Source: Thioploca ingrica
GTDB taxonomy: Bacteria; Pseudomonadota; Gammaproteobacteria; Beggiatoales; Beggiatoaceae
Assembly: GCA_000828835.1 (NCBI GenBank)
Contig: AP014633.1
Span: 124,001 to 188,000, forward strand
Direction: 5' to 3'
DNA: 64,000 nt
Shown here: in pieces, positions 1 through 8,536 of the stretch
How the letters are laid out: each line of letters starts with the position of its first letter
Numbering within the stretch: position 1 is the first letter of the stretch
Notes under the pieces: model-generated
What the model saw: only the letters and a program-made list of their open reading frames with translations
What the model was told of the DNA's origin: nothing
Databases searched by the model: none
Translations under genes and position numbers: made by a program

Positions 1-480
1 ACTCGTCACCATGTCAATATCAGCATGTGTAAAGCGAAGGCGACCGGAAATTATATCAATTCGATGTTAGCTCTCCAAGAAGCGCTGGCTTGCGGCTATG
101 ATGAAGCATTGTTACTGGATGCTGAAGGTTATGTCGCTGAGGGCAGTGGTGAAAATATTTTCTTGGTGAGAGACAATGTCATTTATACCCCAGATTTAAC
201 TTCGGCTTTAGCGGGCATTACGCGAGCCACGATTTGTACTTTAGCAGAAGAAGTGGGCTTGAAAATTTGCGAAAAGCGGCTGACTCGAGATGAAGTTTAT
301 ATTGCCGATGAAGCTTTTTTTACCGGGACAGCAGCAGAAGTAACACCAATTCGGGAATTAGATGGGCGGACAATTGGCAACGGTATACGTGGTCCGATTA
401 CTGAACATTTACAAAAGCTTTATTTTGATGTGGTACATGGTCGCCATATCGCTCACAAAAATTGGTTGACATTGATTTAG
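1..480 (+). CDS. ilvE: Branched-chain amino acid aminotransferase, C-terminal part
   Basis: The frame is open from the first base, so the gene begins outside the window and only about 159 C-terminal residues are seen. The enzyme is the PLP-dependent transaminase for the last step of Leu, Ile and Val synthesis (class IV aminotransferases). The segment KAKATGNY carries the lysine expected to bind PLP. AEGSGENIF and GTAAEVTPI match the conserved cofactor-binding loops of IlvE. An internal ATG at 25 is not the start, because family homology continues upstream of it. The next gene starts 11 bases after the stop, so co-transcription is likely. Confidence 0.93.
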   Translation, partial: TRHHVNISMCKAKATGNYINSMLALQEALACGYDEALLLDAEGYVAEGSGENIFLVRDNVIYTPDLTSALAGITRATICTLAEEVGLKICEKRLTRDEVYIADEAFFTGTAAEVTPIRELDGRTIGNGIRGPITEHLQKLYFDVVHGRHIAHKNWLTLI

Positions 481-491
481 AGAGTAGCATT

Positions 492-716
492 ATGAGACAA
501 ACTGGGACAGCAACACCTAACGATAAAAAAACTTACGAAGTCCAAGCAGCGGATCTACCTCTCCATTGTCCACTTCCGCAGATGAGTTTGTGGAATTCTC
601 ATCCCCGGGTATTCCTGCCAATCACTGAAGCAGAGAATGGCAAGGTGATATGTCCCTATTGTGGTACCGAATATACTTTAGTACCGAAAAATACTTTAGT
701 CCAGAAAACCACCTAA
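492..716 (+). CDS. Small zinc-finger domain protein (zf-CHCC type)
   Basis: About 74 residues. The C-terminal half has a histidine (NSHPRVFLP) followed by CPYCGTEY, the layout of the short CHCC zinc-finger proteins that are often encoded beside ilvE and waaF in gammaproteobacteria. A longer frame could start at 462 inside ilvE. I prefer the ATG at 492 because it avoids a 19-base overlap and has a purine-rich stretch just upstream. Related proteins include a subunit of mitochondrial complex I, but the bacterial role is not established, so no function is given. Confidence 0.8.
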   Translation: MRQTGTATPNDKKTYEVQAADLPLHCPLPQMSLWNSHPRVFLPITEAENGKVICPYCGTEYTLVPKNTLVQKTT

Positions 717-724
717 TTTAGCGG

Positions 725-1759
725 ATGGTATTATCTCTGTCCCAACCCTTACCCGCTATTTTAGTAGTGAGTCCAGCTTGGGTAGGGGATATGGTCATGG
801 CCCAAAGTTTGTTTAAAGTCCTTAAACAAAAACAACCCGCTGTTCATATTGATGTTTTAGCTACCCGTTGGAGTGAAGGTTTGTTTAAGCGGATGCCAGA
901 AGTGCGTCACCATATCGCTCATTCACTGGAACATGGACAACTCGCTTGGAAGGTACGTCAACAACTGGGTTACCAATTACGTCAATTTCATTATCAACAA
1001 GCCATTGTGTTGCCCAATTCATGGAAATCAGCACTCGTTCCATGTTGGGCACGGATTCCACATCGCACCGGTTATCTGGGTGAAATGCGTTATAGGTTAC
1101 TTAATGATGCCCGTCAATTGAATAAATTGGTTTTACAGCAAACGGTAGCCCAATTTGCCGCTTTAGGATTGAGTTTAGCTGATCCCAAGTGGGGACAATG
1201 GGTGCCTTCTCCACAACTGTCACCCGGTCAGGTTAACTATGTGCTGCAACGACTCCATTTAACACGACCAGAACAACCGCTTTTAGCTCTCTGTCCGGGT
1301 GCAGAATATGGTCCAGCTAAACGTTGGCCCTTAGAATATTATGCTATTGTGGCCAAAAGAAAAATCGCTCAAGGATGGCAGGTATGGATAATGGGTTCGC
1401 AGCAAGAAAGTTCCATTGCCGCCAGAATTCAAGCCTTGGCTGGGGATAAGTGTATTAATTTATGTGGGCAAACGTCACTGGCTGACGCGATTGATTTATT
1501 ATCTCTGGTGCAGGCGGTAATAACTAATGATTCAGGCTTAATGCACATTGCAGCGGCTTTAGATAAGCCCCTAGTGGCACTCTATGGTTCTTCCAGCCCT
1601 GGAAAAACCCCGCCTTTAAGTTCTAAAGCACAGGTTTTATATTTAGGTTTGCCATGTAGCCCCTGTTTCCAACGCCATTGTCCTAAAAAACACTTTCAAT
1701 GTTTACGCGATATTAAGCCCGAACAGGTGCTGCATAAATTGAACTTAAATGGAAATTAA
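725..1759 (+). CDS. waaF: ADP-heptose:LPS heptosyltransferase II
   Basis: A 344-residue GT9-family glycosyltransferase that adds the second heptose to the inner core of lipopolysaccharide on the cytoplasmic face of the inner membrane. The N-terminus SPAWVGDMVMAQSLFK is the typical WaaF signature. The C-terminal nucleotide-sugar half has CPGAEYGPAKRWP and NDSGLMHIAAALDKP, and the family's Cys-rich tail is present (CSPCFQRHCP). Length is normal. It follows the zinc-finger gene by 8 bases and is probably the last gene of the ilvE operon. Its presence shows a Gram-negative cell with a heptose-containing core. Confidence 0.94.
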   Translation: MVLSLSQPLPAILVVSPAWVGDMVMAQSLFKVLKQKQPAVHIDVLATRWSEGLFKRMPEVRHHIAHSLEHGQLAWKVRQQLGYQLRQFHYQQAIVLPNSWKSALVPCWARIPHRTGYLGEMRYRLLNDARQLNKLVLQQTVAQFAALGLSLADPKWGQWVPSPQLSPGQVNYVLQRLHLTRPEQPLLALCPGAEYGPAKRWPLEYYAIVAKRKIAQGWQVWIMGSQQESSIAARIQALAGDKCINLCGQTSLADAIDLLSLVQAVITNDSGLMHIAAALDKPLVALYGSSSPGKTPPLSSKAQVLYLGLPCSPCFQRHCPKKHFQCLRDIKPEQVLHKLNLNGN

Positions 1760-1781
1760 ATCTATAAAATAAATAGTAAGT

Positions 1782-1811
1782 GTAGGGCGGATAAGCGTAG
1801 CGTCATCCGCC
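1782..1811. repeat. REP-like palindrome after waaF
   Basis: An imperfect palindrome reads GGGCGGATAAGCG and then CGTCATCCGCC. It belongs to the family of short palindromes with a GCGTAGCG-like centre that recur in this window. It lies between convergent genes and could act as a weak bidirectional terminator. Confidence 0.6.
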
Positions 1812-1830
1812 ATAACCCTACTCAAGGCAA

Positions 1831-2196
1831 TTAGGGACCACAGCCTTTACGATCCCTATCTTTGAAAGCACATTTACCTTCCTCGATATGTCCTTTGTAA
1901 TGTTTTCTAAATGAACGACAAATATCGGGTCTGAAGAGCCATTGGCCATCAGGGGTAAGACAAAACTCGGTGTTAATTGGAAACTCCTGTTTCTGATAGA
2001 TTTCAAACAGTTGTACATCTTCAGGTTTAATATTATTTTCATTCAAATATTCAATCAAGCCACAAATAGTGGCTGAGAAATAAGAATTCCATATTTCACT
2101 TCCTTCTTCCACTACCAATATTCTAGCTTCGTAGGTGTACGGTATGCTGTTATCATATTTGGATTTGGGTCCAAAAAGATTTCTGAGTACATTCAT
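1831..2196 (-). CDS. Hypothetical protein, 121 aa
   Basis: I do not recognise a family. The protein is soluble by composition, has no signal peptide or membrane segment, and carries two Cys near the C-terminus (GKCAFK, KGCGP). It starts at an ATG with the sequence MNVLRNLFG. It is convergent with waaF and is bounded on both sides by short REP-like palindromes, which suggests an accessory gene. A shorter frame on the same strand (1818-2042) is a shadow of it. Confidence 0.55.
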   Translation of the reverse strand: MNVLRNLFGPKSKYDNSIPYTYEARILVVEEGSEIWNSYFSATICGLIEYLNENNIKPEDVQLFEIYQKQEFPINTEFCLTPDGQWLFRPDICRSFRKHYKGHIEEGKCAFKDRDRKGCGP

Positions 2197-2261
2197 TTTT
2201 TCTACCTCTGAATACGGAATAATGTTGTGAAAACTGATTTTAACTATTTATTATAGCTTGC

Positions 2262-2471
2262 GTAGGGTGTGTTAGCAAAGCGTAACGCACCAATGTGTGC
2301 TAAGACAGATTTGTCAATATGACATTTAAACATTTAATGATTTTTAATTAAATTAAATATTTTTAACAAGTAGGGTGCGTTAGGCGGCAGCCGTAACGCA
2401 CCCACCATTTGAATGACAATTGATTGGTTATTAAAGGAAATGGTGCATGACGCTTCGCTTATGCACCCTAC
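2262..2471. repeat. Cluster of three REP-like palindromes
   Basis: The gene-free stretch 2197-2498 holds three related imperfect palindromes, at about 2262-2292, 2371-2403 and 2442-2471. All are variants of AGGGTGCGTTAGGC...GTAACGCACC. The third is in the opposite orientation (GGTGCATGACGCTTCG...). They resemble the abundant intergenic repeats of Beggiatoa-like genomes. No gene is visible here. Confidence 0.7.
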
Positions 2472-2498
2472 TTAGCTACACACCCAGTTAAATTTGGA

Positions 2499-2723
2499 TC
2501 ATTTAGCAGATCGTTTAGATTTCTTGATGGGTTTTTGGGTTTTTGACCTGCCACCACATCTTTTTTTAAATTTGCTAATACTTCTGTTTTTACAAATAAA
2601 TTTACCAGCGCTTTTGCAACTAGCAATTCCTCCTTTTTTACCTGAGCACGGTTGGTTTCCCCTACCCTCTGCAAATGTTGTTGTTAAGAAAGCGATGATC
2701 AATATTAATAATAGCTTTTTCAT
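2499..2723 (-). CDS. Small secreted Cys- and Lys-rich protein
   Basis: The likely start is the ATG at 2723, giving about 74 residues. It has a purine-rich AGAG upstream and opens a clean signal peptide (MKKLLLILIIAFLTTTFAEG). A longer frame to 2765 only adds residues before this signal. The mature part is very basic and has four spaced Cys in CSGKKGGIASC...FICKNRSIS...KKRC, followed by a Lys/Arg/Ser-rich tail. This pattern recalls small exported Cys proteins of unknown role. The gene is flanked by palindromes on both sides. No function can be assigned. Confidence 0.5.
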   Translation of the reverse strand: MKKLLLILIIAFLTTTFAEGRGNQPCSGKKGGIASCKSAGKFICKNRSISKFKKRCGGRSKTQKPIKKSKRSAK

Positions 2724-2812
2724 ATTGTTATCTCTATGTAATTTTCTATAGAAAACACTAACCATTTATAATAATAATTGATTAGAGGTGTTATTAAAAG
2801 GTTCAAAGCAAA

Positions 2813-2896
2813 TAGGGTGCGTTAGGCATCAACCGTAACGCACCAACCATTTGAAATAAAAAGAAATGGTGCGTTACGCTTCGCTAACGCACCTTA
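2813..2896. repeat. Pair of facing REP-like palindromes
   Basis: Two copies of the GGTGCGTTA...TAACGCACC palindrome lie at 2813-2844 and 2867-2896 in opposite orientation, about 22 bases apart. The pair could form one long stem as well as two short ones. It sits between the small Cys-rich gene and the end of the TauE-like gene. Confidence 0.65.
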
Positions 2897-2980
2897 CTTG
2901 GCTCAGGTCTATCCTGATAATCTGTTTAATCTTGTTCAAAACGCCGTGCGTAAGGTGAGTTAGCTAAATAAACAACCCAA

Positions 2981-3697
2981 TCAAAAATGACACATTCCTA
3001 CACCTTGAATTTTAGGCTGAATCAGGTAAGAAAACCCTACTAAAGTATATACTCCAAACAAAATAATCAAAGCACCCATCATTCTCCGAACCATGGGTTG
3101 GTGAGTGAATTCTGTTAACCATTGAGTAGCTGAACCAATGGCTAACAACATAGGTAAAGTACCTAATCCAAATACCAACATCACTAATCCACCGGCAATG
3201 GCACTACCAGCAGCCAGTGATAAAGCCAATGCCGTATAAACTAAGCCACAAGGCAACCAACCCCATACCACACCTAAGCTTAACGCACGAAACAAATTAT
3301 TAACTGGCAAAAAATACTGTCCTAATGGAGCTATGCGCCGCCATAAATAACTACCTAATTTTTCTAGTTTTATTAACCCTGGCCACCAACCACTGATATA
3401 CAAACCCAGTGCTATCATAAATAAGCTAGAAATCCATACATGCACTTGAACCGGTAACCAGGGTTTAAACTGGGAACCAAACCAACCCACTAATCCACCC
3501 GCTAACATATAACTGCCGATACGTCCCAAATTATAAGTTAATAGATAAGGGAATAAGTTGAGATAAGATGGCTTAACGGGGTGAGATAATCCCATCATAA
3601 GGACACCGACAATACCTCCACACATGCCAATACAATGTACCGAACCAAATAAACCAGTAACCCAAGCGGCTGAGAGCAACGTTATTGTCATTGACAT
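2981..3697 (-). CDS. TauE/SafE-like (UreH/DsbD_2 type) membrane protein
   Basis: A polytopic inner-membrane protein of 238 residues with about six hydrophobic segments. The first helix carries GSVHCIGMCGG (Cys22 and Cys26), the hallmark of the family annotated as sulfite exporter TauE/SafE, urease accessory UreH-like or DsbD_2. A matching segment WLPCGLVYTALA comes later. Members with this CxxxC motif are often encoded near cytochrome oxidase and copper-handling genes. Here it is divergent from SCO and PCu(A)C genes with only 63 bases between. I infer a role in copper or thiol delivery for oxidase assembly rather than sulfite export. Confidence 0.8.
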   Translation of the reverse strand: MSMTITLLSAAWVTGLFGSVHCIGMCGGIVGVLMMGLSHPVKPSYLNLFPYLLTYNLGRIGSYMLAGGLVGWFGSQFKPWLPVQVHVWISSLFMIALGLYISGWWPGLIKLEKLGSYLWRRIAPLGQYFLPVNNLFRALSLGVVWGWLPCGLVYTALALSLAAGSAIAGGLVMLVFGLGTLPMLLAIGSATQWLTEFTHQPMVRRMMGALIILFGVYTLVGFSYLIQPKIQGVGMCHF

Positions 3698-3760
3698 TTG
3701 AATTCAACCCGATGAATAATATTTATTTTTTTATGAGTCATTTTTATAATTGGGAGAAAA

Positions 3761-4360
3761 ATGCAGTTTAAAGTAGCTCGCTTATGGTTATTCAGTTTAA
3801 GCATCGTATTGATTGGTATCGGTTATATTTTATGGCCGGTGTCGGTAAAAACTAAACAACTCACTGATTTCAATTTAACCCAGCATCAGGGCGGTGCTTT
3901 CACACTCGCTCATTTAAAAGGTAAATGGAGTTTTATTTTTTTTGGTTATACTCATTGTCCAGACATTTGCCCGGTAACCTTAACTTTATTACGCCAAGTG
4001 AAGCAGAAATTAACAGCTCACCCAGAATATGTCGATGATACACAATATATTTTTGTTTCAGTGGATGGTCAACGTGATACCCCCGAAAAATTAGCTAAAT
4101 ATGTGAACTATTTTGATCCTCAATTGATTGGAGCGAGTGGCACTGAACAGCAGGTCAATGCTTTGACACGTCAACTCGGTATTGTGTATATTCGTCAACC
4201 TGAAGCCACTGCTGGACAATATTTTATTGACCATTCTGCTACGATTGTTCTCATTAATCCGCAAGGAGAAATAGCCGAGCAATTTACGGCGCCTCATGCA
4301 GTGGCAACGATAGTCGATCGCTATGTCAAAATACGTCAACCTGTTAAGGAGAGTTCCTAA
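3761..4360 (+). CDS. SCO1/SenC family copper chaperone
   Basis: A 199-residue thioredoxin-fold protein anchored by one N-terminal helix (residues about 8-26). It has the copper-binding CxxxC in THCPDICPVT (Cys66, Cys70) and the distant His in DHSAT. The family delivers copper to the CuA or CuB site of cytochrome oxidase and acts on the periplasmic side. The upstream sequence GGGAGAAAA is a good ribosome site. The stop codon overlaps the start of the next gene (TAATG), so the two are translationally coupled. Confidence 0.92.
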   Translation: MQFKVARLWLFSLSIVLIGIGYILWPVSVKTKQLTDFNLTQHQGGAFTLAHLKGKWSFIFFGYTHCPDICPVTLTLLRQVKQKLTAHPEYVDDTQYIFVSVDGQRDTPEKLAKYVNYFDPQLIGASGTEQQVNALTRQLGIVYIRQPEATAGQYFIDHSATIVLINPQGEIAEQFTAPHAVATIVDRYVKIRQPVKESS

Positions 4361-4878
4361 TGTATAATAAATTAACTCTTTTTTTCTTGCTAGTCAGTTA
4401 TTTTTGTTCAAGTTCCTGGCTTTATGCTGAAACAACCTCACCGGTTGGTGATACACCCTTGGTACAAATTGAAAACGGTTGGGTACGAGCAGTACCACCT
4501 CAACTCACTCTCACTGCCGCTTATATGCAGCTTAAAAATCTAACCCAGCAAAAATTGATTTTAGTGGGTGCCAGCACGCCGGCTTTTGCTAAAGCAGAAA
4601 TGCACCAAACTGTGTTTGAAGATAATATGGCGCGAATGGTACCGGTCGAAAAACTCGTCATTTCTCCTCAAGAAGTGGTGATGTTTAAACCCAAAAGTTT
4701 ACATTTCATGTTAATTGATCGCCAGCAACCTTTGCAAGTCGGTGATACCGTGACACTTACTTTACAATTTGAAGGGAATAAAACTCAAATCGTGAAATTA
4801 GAAGTCAAAGAAAATAATGAAGCTGAGGATACTCCTCATCAACATTCCTCACCGGATTCTCACGATTCAGCAAAATAA
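4360..4878 (+). CDS. PCu(A)C family periplasmic copper chaperone
   Basis: 172 residues with an N-terminal signal peptide (to about LYAETT). The core has the family copper ligands spread over EMHQT, NMARMVPVE and LHFMLIDR. The C-terminus adds a His-rich tail (HQHSSPDSHDS), common in metal chaperones. These proteins bind Cu(I) in the periplasm and hand it to SCO or directly to the CuA site. It overlaps the SCO gene by one base, so the two make a copper-loading operon for a terminal oxidase. Confidence 0.9.
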   Translation: MYNKLTLFFLLVSYFCSSSWLYAETTSPVGDTPLVQIENGWVRAVPPQLTLTAAYMQLKNLTQQKLILVGASTPAFAKAEMHQTVFEDNMARMVPVEKLVISPQEVVMFKPKSLHFMLIDRQQPLQVGDTVTLTLQFEGNKTQIVKLEVKENNEAEDTPHQHSSPDSHDSAK

Positions 4879-5157
4879 AACCAACGTATTGATAACAAAT
4901 TGGTTAGTTATAATAGCGTAGCTATCTACACTTGCTTGCGTGATTTGTGTTTACAGCACCTTCTTGAGTTGGCATGAGTGGGGTAGGTAGTTACGAAAAA
5001 TCACTACTTTTTTAGCACTACCAACATTTGTTCTGATGTTCTAAAAATAGGTTTGCTTTTGACTGTATTGTGTGTATACAATTACAAGTTTTAAAAATTA
5101 TTTATATAAATGTGGCTTTTATTAGAAAGTGTTTTACAAAAATGGAGATGTTGATTA

Positions 5158-6003
5158 ATGAAAAAATATATAAAAGTATCTAGATTTACTCTAGTAAAAT
5201 TGGTGGCACTCTCTGTGAGTTTCTCAGTCAATGTTGCATTAGCTGGTGTTATATCAGAAGTAGAACCTAACGATTCTATTGCCAATGCCCAAAATATTGA
5301 CGCATCATTTAGTGTTGGTTTAAATCCTGATATTGCAAATTCAGGAATTTGGCCGTGGGTGTCGATTGCAGGTACCGGTGATGGGAGTTTCGATTATTAT
5401 TCATTTGAAGTTCCAGCAGGAGGAGTAACGGGTTATTTTGATACTGATCATGCTAATTTTGACACGATGTTATTTTTGTATGACTCAACGGGTGTTTTAC
5501 TTTCCTATGACGATGATATTGGTGAACTCGATCCGGGTTCAGACTCTGGTCTTCATTCGTGGATTCAGTATGACTTTACTGAACCTGGCACTTACATCAT
5601 TGCAGTTGGTGAATATTATTCTTCGGGTAATCCAGGTGGTGTAAGTGGTAATACCCCAGATAGTGGTGATGATTATACATTGCAGGTTTCACTTAGTCAG
5701 CATGTTATTGACTCTGATGGAGATGGAATTCCTGATGATAATGATTGTCAGCCAAATTCTGATCTAAATTCAACTGTAATGATAGAGGGTTGCGATTCAA
5801 GAACACCAAACACATTAATGACCAATGGTTGTACAATTACTGATCTTGTTTTCTATTGTGCTGATGATCAGAAAAATCATGGTAGTTTCGTGAGTTGTGT
5901 ATCTACAGTAACTAATACTTTGAAGAAAGATGGTTATATCAGTGGTAGTGGCAAAGGTGCAATTCAAAGCTGTGCTGCTAGAGCAAGTACTGGCAAACCA
6001 TAG
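5158..6003 (+). CDS. Secreted PPC-domain protein with Ca-binding repeat
   Basis: 281 residues with a signal peptide (cleavage near ALAGVISE). Residues about 34-180 match the bacterial pre-peptidase C-terminal (PPC) fold: VEPNDSIANAQNID, FDYYSFEVPAGG, FDTMLFLYDSTG and PGTYIIAVGEY. DSDGDGIPDDNDC (about residue 185) is a thrombospondin type-3-like calcium loop. The last 70 residues have paired Cys and no family I know. PPC domains usually sit behind secreted proteases, but no catalytic domain is present here, so this may be a free-standing adhesin or matrix protein. It is monocistronic, with GGAGATG upstream. Confidence 0.75.
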   Translation: MKKYIKVSRFTLVKLVALSVSFSVNVALAGVISEVEPNDSIANAQNIDASFSVGLNPDIANSGIWPWVSIAGTGDGSFDYYSFEVPAGGVTGYFDTDHANFDTMLFLYDSTGVLLSYDDDIGELDPGSDSGLHSWIQYDFTEPGTYIIAVGEYYSSGNPGGVSGNTPDSGDDYTLQVSLSQHVIDSDGDGIPDDNDCQPNSDLNSTVMIEGCDSRTPNTLMTNGCTITDLVFYCADDQKNHGSFVSCVSTVTNTLKKDGYISGSGKGAIQSCAARASTGKP

Positions 6004-6029
6004 TCTTGGTAAGCTAGCCAAGTAGCCAA

Positions 6030-6112
6030 GTAGGGTGGGCAACGCTACGCTTTTGCCCACCATTCGCGCTAAGCAAATGTAGCCTGGATGAAGCGTAGCG
6101 AAATCCAGGCTA
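6030..6112. repeat. Two REP-like palindromes
   Basis: Two palindromes lie in tandem. One is at 6030-6061 (GGTGGGCAACGCTACG...TTGCCCACC) and one at 6080-6112 (AGCCTGGATGAAGCG...ATCCAGGCT). The second type, with AGCCTGGATGAAGCG, is also seen in degenerate form at about 26465-26535 and 27893-27925. They separate two convergent genes. Confidence 0.65.
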
Positions 6113-6164
6113 CTTGTTTTGTCAAATGATCCGCTTCGTTCCTCAACGCATCTTACGCGGACTT

Positions 6165-7145
6165 TTAAACCACTAAATACCCCTTCTTCTCAGCTAAAGT
6201 AATTTTGGCTTGAGTTCCAGAATTAAATTCTAAAAAATCACTTTCAATTCCATCACTAAAAATAACTCCGTTTTCAGACATTTGTGATGTAAGCTGTAAA
6301 GGTTGTTTGGCAGTGATTTGACCAAATACTAAATTGGCACTGGAGGTCATGCTAGGAAACGGTTCACGCACAATAAAATGCAAAAAATCAGCATCCCAAG
6401 CCATGCCAGTTTGACACTCATGATTCAAACAATTGAGATCATGATTCCAACGAGTTGAAACTTGACTTAAGCGCTCATCAAGCAAGGCTTTCGTAATTCC
6501 CAACGCCCCAGTTAATAAACTTTTAAACCAACCGGTTGAACCTAACCCAGTAGAAACAATAACGCCACTTGAAGAATGATGCTCAGTTTGATGTCCCAGT
6601 TTAATTTGATAAAGTGCCGAAGTATGTGATCGAGTTCCAATGAATAAATCATTAACGCCATATAAATATTGGCCATTATTCAGTTTCACTTTTGCCATCG
6701 TGACTTCCTTTAAAAGGCGACGCCGTGCAAAAACTTCTGGAACAACTTTAACCAAGTCAGTGAGTTGAAAAGGTAATAATATGCCTTCCCACCGTTGGGG
6801 GTCGGGATTGACTCCAATGACCGGTTGACCAGTTAAATATTTAACTGTATTCGCTACTAATCCATCCTGACCCAGTACCACAATAGTATCTTGTTCCGCA
6901 AAAACGAAATTAGGCAAAAAACTTCTATCTACTTTCTGCACCCGCCCTAACGCACTGAGAACAGTCATTGCCTTGGTAATTGCCGACTGATAGCATTTAT
7001 CTTCCTCAAGATATTCGGAAAAATCAGCGCCCTGGTGCTCAACATAAAACCGACTTTGTGCAAGGCTACTGAAGCGAGCCATTAACTTATTTAAACGGGT
7101 GTGCCTAATCACTAAAATAATCTTGTTTTCGGTAGCGCGTTGCAT
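6165..7145 (-). CDS. NAD kinase-like protein with altered GGDG motif
   Basis: 326 residues resembling the NAD/diacylglycerol-kinase superfamily. The usual GGDGT loop is replaced by LGQDGLVANT (about residues 91-100), which keeps the Asp expected to be catalytic. Later segments fit the NAD kinase core: VIGVNPDPQRW, NDLFIGTRSHTSALY and GVIVSTGLGSTGWFKS. Whether it phosphorylates NAD, another nucleotide or a sugar is unclear. A separate standard nadK may exist outside the window. It lies three bases downstream of the SPFH gene and is surely co-transcribed with it. Confidence 0.7.
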   Translation of the reverse strand: MQRATENKIILVIRHTRLNKLMARFSSLAQSRFYVEHQGADFSEYLEEDKCYQSAITKAMTVLSALGRVQKVDRSFLPNFVFAEQDTIVVLGQDGLVANTVKYLTGQPVIGVNPDPQRWEGILLPFQLTDLVKVVPEVFARRRLLKEVTMAKVKLNNGQYLYGVNDLFIGTRSHTSALYQIKLGHQTEHHSSSGVIVSTGLGSTGWFKSLLTGALGITKALLDERLSQVSTRWNHDLNCLNHECQTGMAWDADFLHFIVREPFPSMTSSANLVFGQITAKQPLQLTSQMSENGVIFSDGIESDFLEFNSGTQAKITLAEKKGYLVV

Positions 7146-7148
7146 ATT

Positions 7149-8213
7149 TTAAGATTTTTTAGCTGATTTCAGTTGAGTGGATTTAGATGAAGATTCTTCT
7201 GGTGAATGTTGGAGTAATTCCCGCAACAAGTCCGGTGAAACATTTAATTGGCCAATTTTTTCTGCGCTTGCTGCCAAATCATGGAAGGCTAAAGCCACTA
7301 ATTGCGCTGGATTCATGCCCATACTCGCTAGTGCTTGCAATATTTTGGTATCGACACCAGCTAAAGCTTGCAAGGTCGCTGTCAATGTGTACACTTTAGC
7401 ATCGGCTTCACAGCGTAAATTTTCGCTAGCTAACACCACTAATTCTTTATTTTGTTTTTCTAAAGCGATATTACCTTGCATTTCCGCTTCGAGGATTTGT
7501 TGCTTTTTTTCCTGGACAGAACGTTCCGCTTCCATTTGCGCTTCTCGAATTTGACGCTTTTTATTTTCTACCGCAATTTCAGTATTTAATTCATTTTCCC
7601 GAATAGCACGTTCTTGTTCTACTGCCGCATTACGACGAGCATAAATTGCCTCATCCGCCTTACGCAACAGCAATTCGCGCACATCTGCTTCTAAAGCTCT
7701 AGCCGTTTCTGGATTCGGTTTAATTGATAAAATTGACAGTCCTAGCACTTCTAAACCTAATTCAGTTACTTCCTGGGAATGCGCTAATCCGGCTTTAACG
7801 GCTGTCACCAAACTATCCGTCGCGTTCAAAGTTTCACGTAAAGAACTTTTGCCAATAATACTTTGCATTAACACTTGAATTAAATTAACTAAGCGCTGTG
7901 GTAGTTTTTCTGGAGCATCGCTAACGTAATTGAGGCTATTATTGGCTAAGGTAAAGTTTAATAGTTGCGCTAGTTTTTTCGGATCGACTACCCGATAAGT
8001 CACTTGTCCCTGAATATCAACTTCCTGAAAATCGCCAGTTCCTTGTTTGAAAATAAAGGGAACGTCGACACTTTCTAAAGGTATGGCGACGAGGGAGGTG
8101 GTGGGTGCAAAATAGAAAAATGCTAATCCTTGTCCTTCCGATTTCAATCGCCCATTAACATATTTTAAGACGTAAGTCGTTGGTTGAGTTTTAATAAAGC
8201 GGATAGCAAACAT
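7149..8213 (-). CDS. SPFH/band 7 domain protein
   Basis: About 354 residues. I choose the ATG at 8213 because GAGAGG lies just upstream. A TTG-started frame to 8228 would run into that ribosome site. The N-terminal 190 residues look like an SPFH domain (VPFIFKQGTGDFQEVDIQGQVTYRVVDP). Residues about 185-270 form a charged coiled coil (AVEQERAIRENELNTEIAVENKKRQ in part). A poly-Ser/Lys tail follows. There is no clear N-terminal membrane helix, so it may be soluble or peripherally attached, unlike stomatin. SPFH proteins assemble into rings or scaffolds. The link with the kinase-like partner is by operon only. Confidence 0.78.
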   Translation of the reverse strand: MFAIRFIKTQPTTYVLKYVNGRLKSEGQGLAFFYFAPTTSLVAIPLESVDVPFIFKQGTGDFQEVDIQGQVTYRVVDPKKLAQLLNFTLANNSLNYVSDAPEKLPQRLVNLIQVLMQSIIGKSSLRETLNATDSLVTAVKAGLAHSQEVTELGLEVLGLSILSIKPNPETARALEADVRELLLRKADEAIYARRNAAVEQERAIRENELNTEIAVENKKRQIREAQMEAERSVQEKKQQILEAEMQGNIALEKQNKELVVLASENLRCEADAKVYTLTATLQALAGVDTKILQALASMGMNPAQLVALAFHDLAASAEKIGQLNVSPDLLRELLQHSPEESSSKSTQLKSAKKS

Positions 8214-8536
8214 AATAATTCCTCTCAATTGTTAGAAAAAGTCAATTGGGTTAATCAGTAACCGATGAAACCGGTCACGATTTATCTGAAAGGGATTTTC
8301 CACGCCGGCTAATCAAGCAATTATTCATGTTAAATCAGACCCTTATTTATATTTTCGGTGTATTTCAATATGAAATTGATATTACTATAATATAATGAAT
8401 TGTTGGGTTGTGGCCATGATTTAAGCTATTAAGAGTTTGCTCAGTAGTAAGCCAACGTAGATAAAGATTTCTCAAAACAGCCAAAGTCGACTATACTCAA
8501 CAGTCCCTACTCAATTTATTCTCAAAGGTAACAATC
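8214..8536. other. Divergent spacer without a gene
   Basis: AT-rich spacer between the SPFH operon (minus) and the vWA gene (plus). It must contain promoters for both, but I see no convincing -35/-10 pair and no repeat of the families found elsewhere. Confidence 0.5.

Noticed and set aside
7187..7554. Plus-strand open frames inside the SPFH gene
   Set aside because: Shadows of the minus-strand coding sequence. The minus-strand protein has clear SPFH and coiled-coil features.
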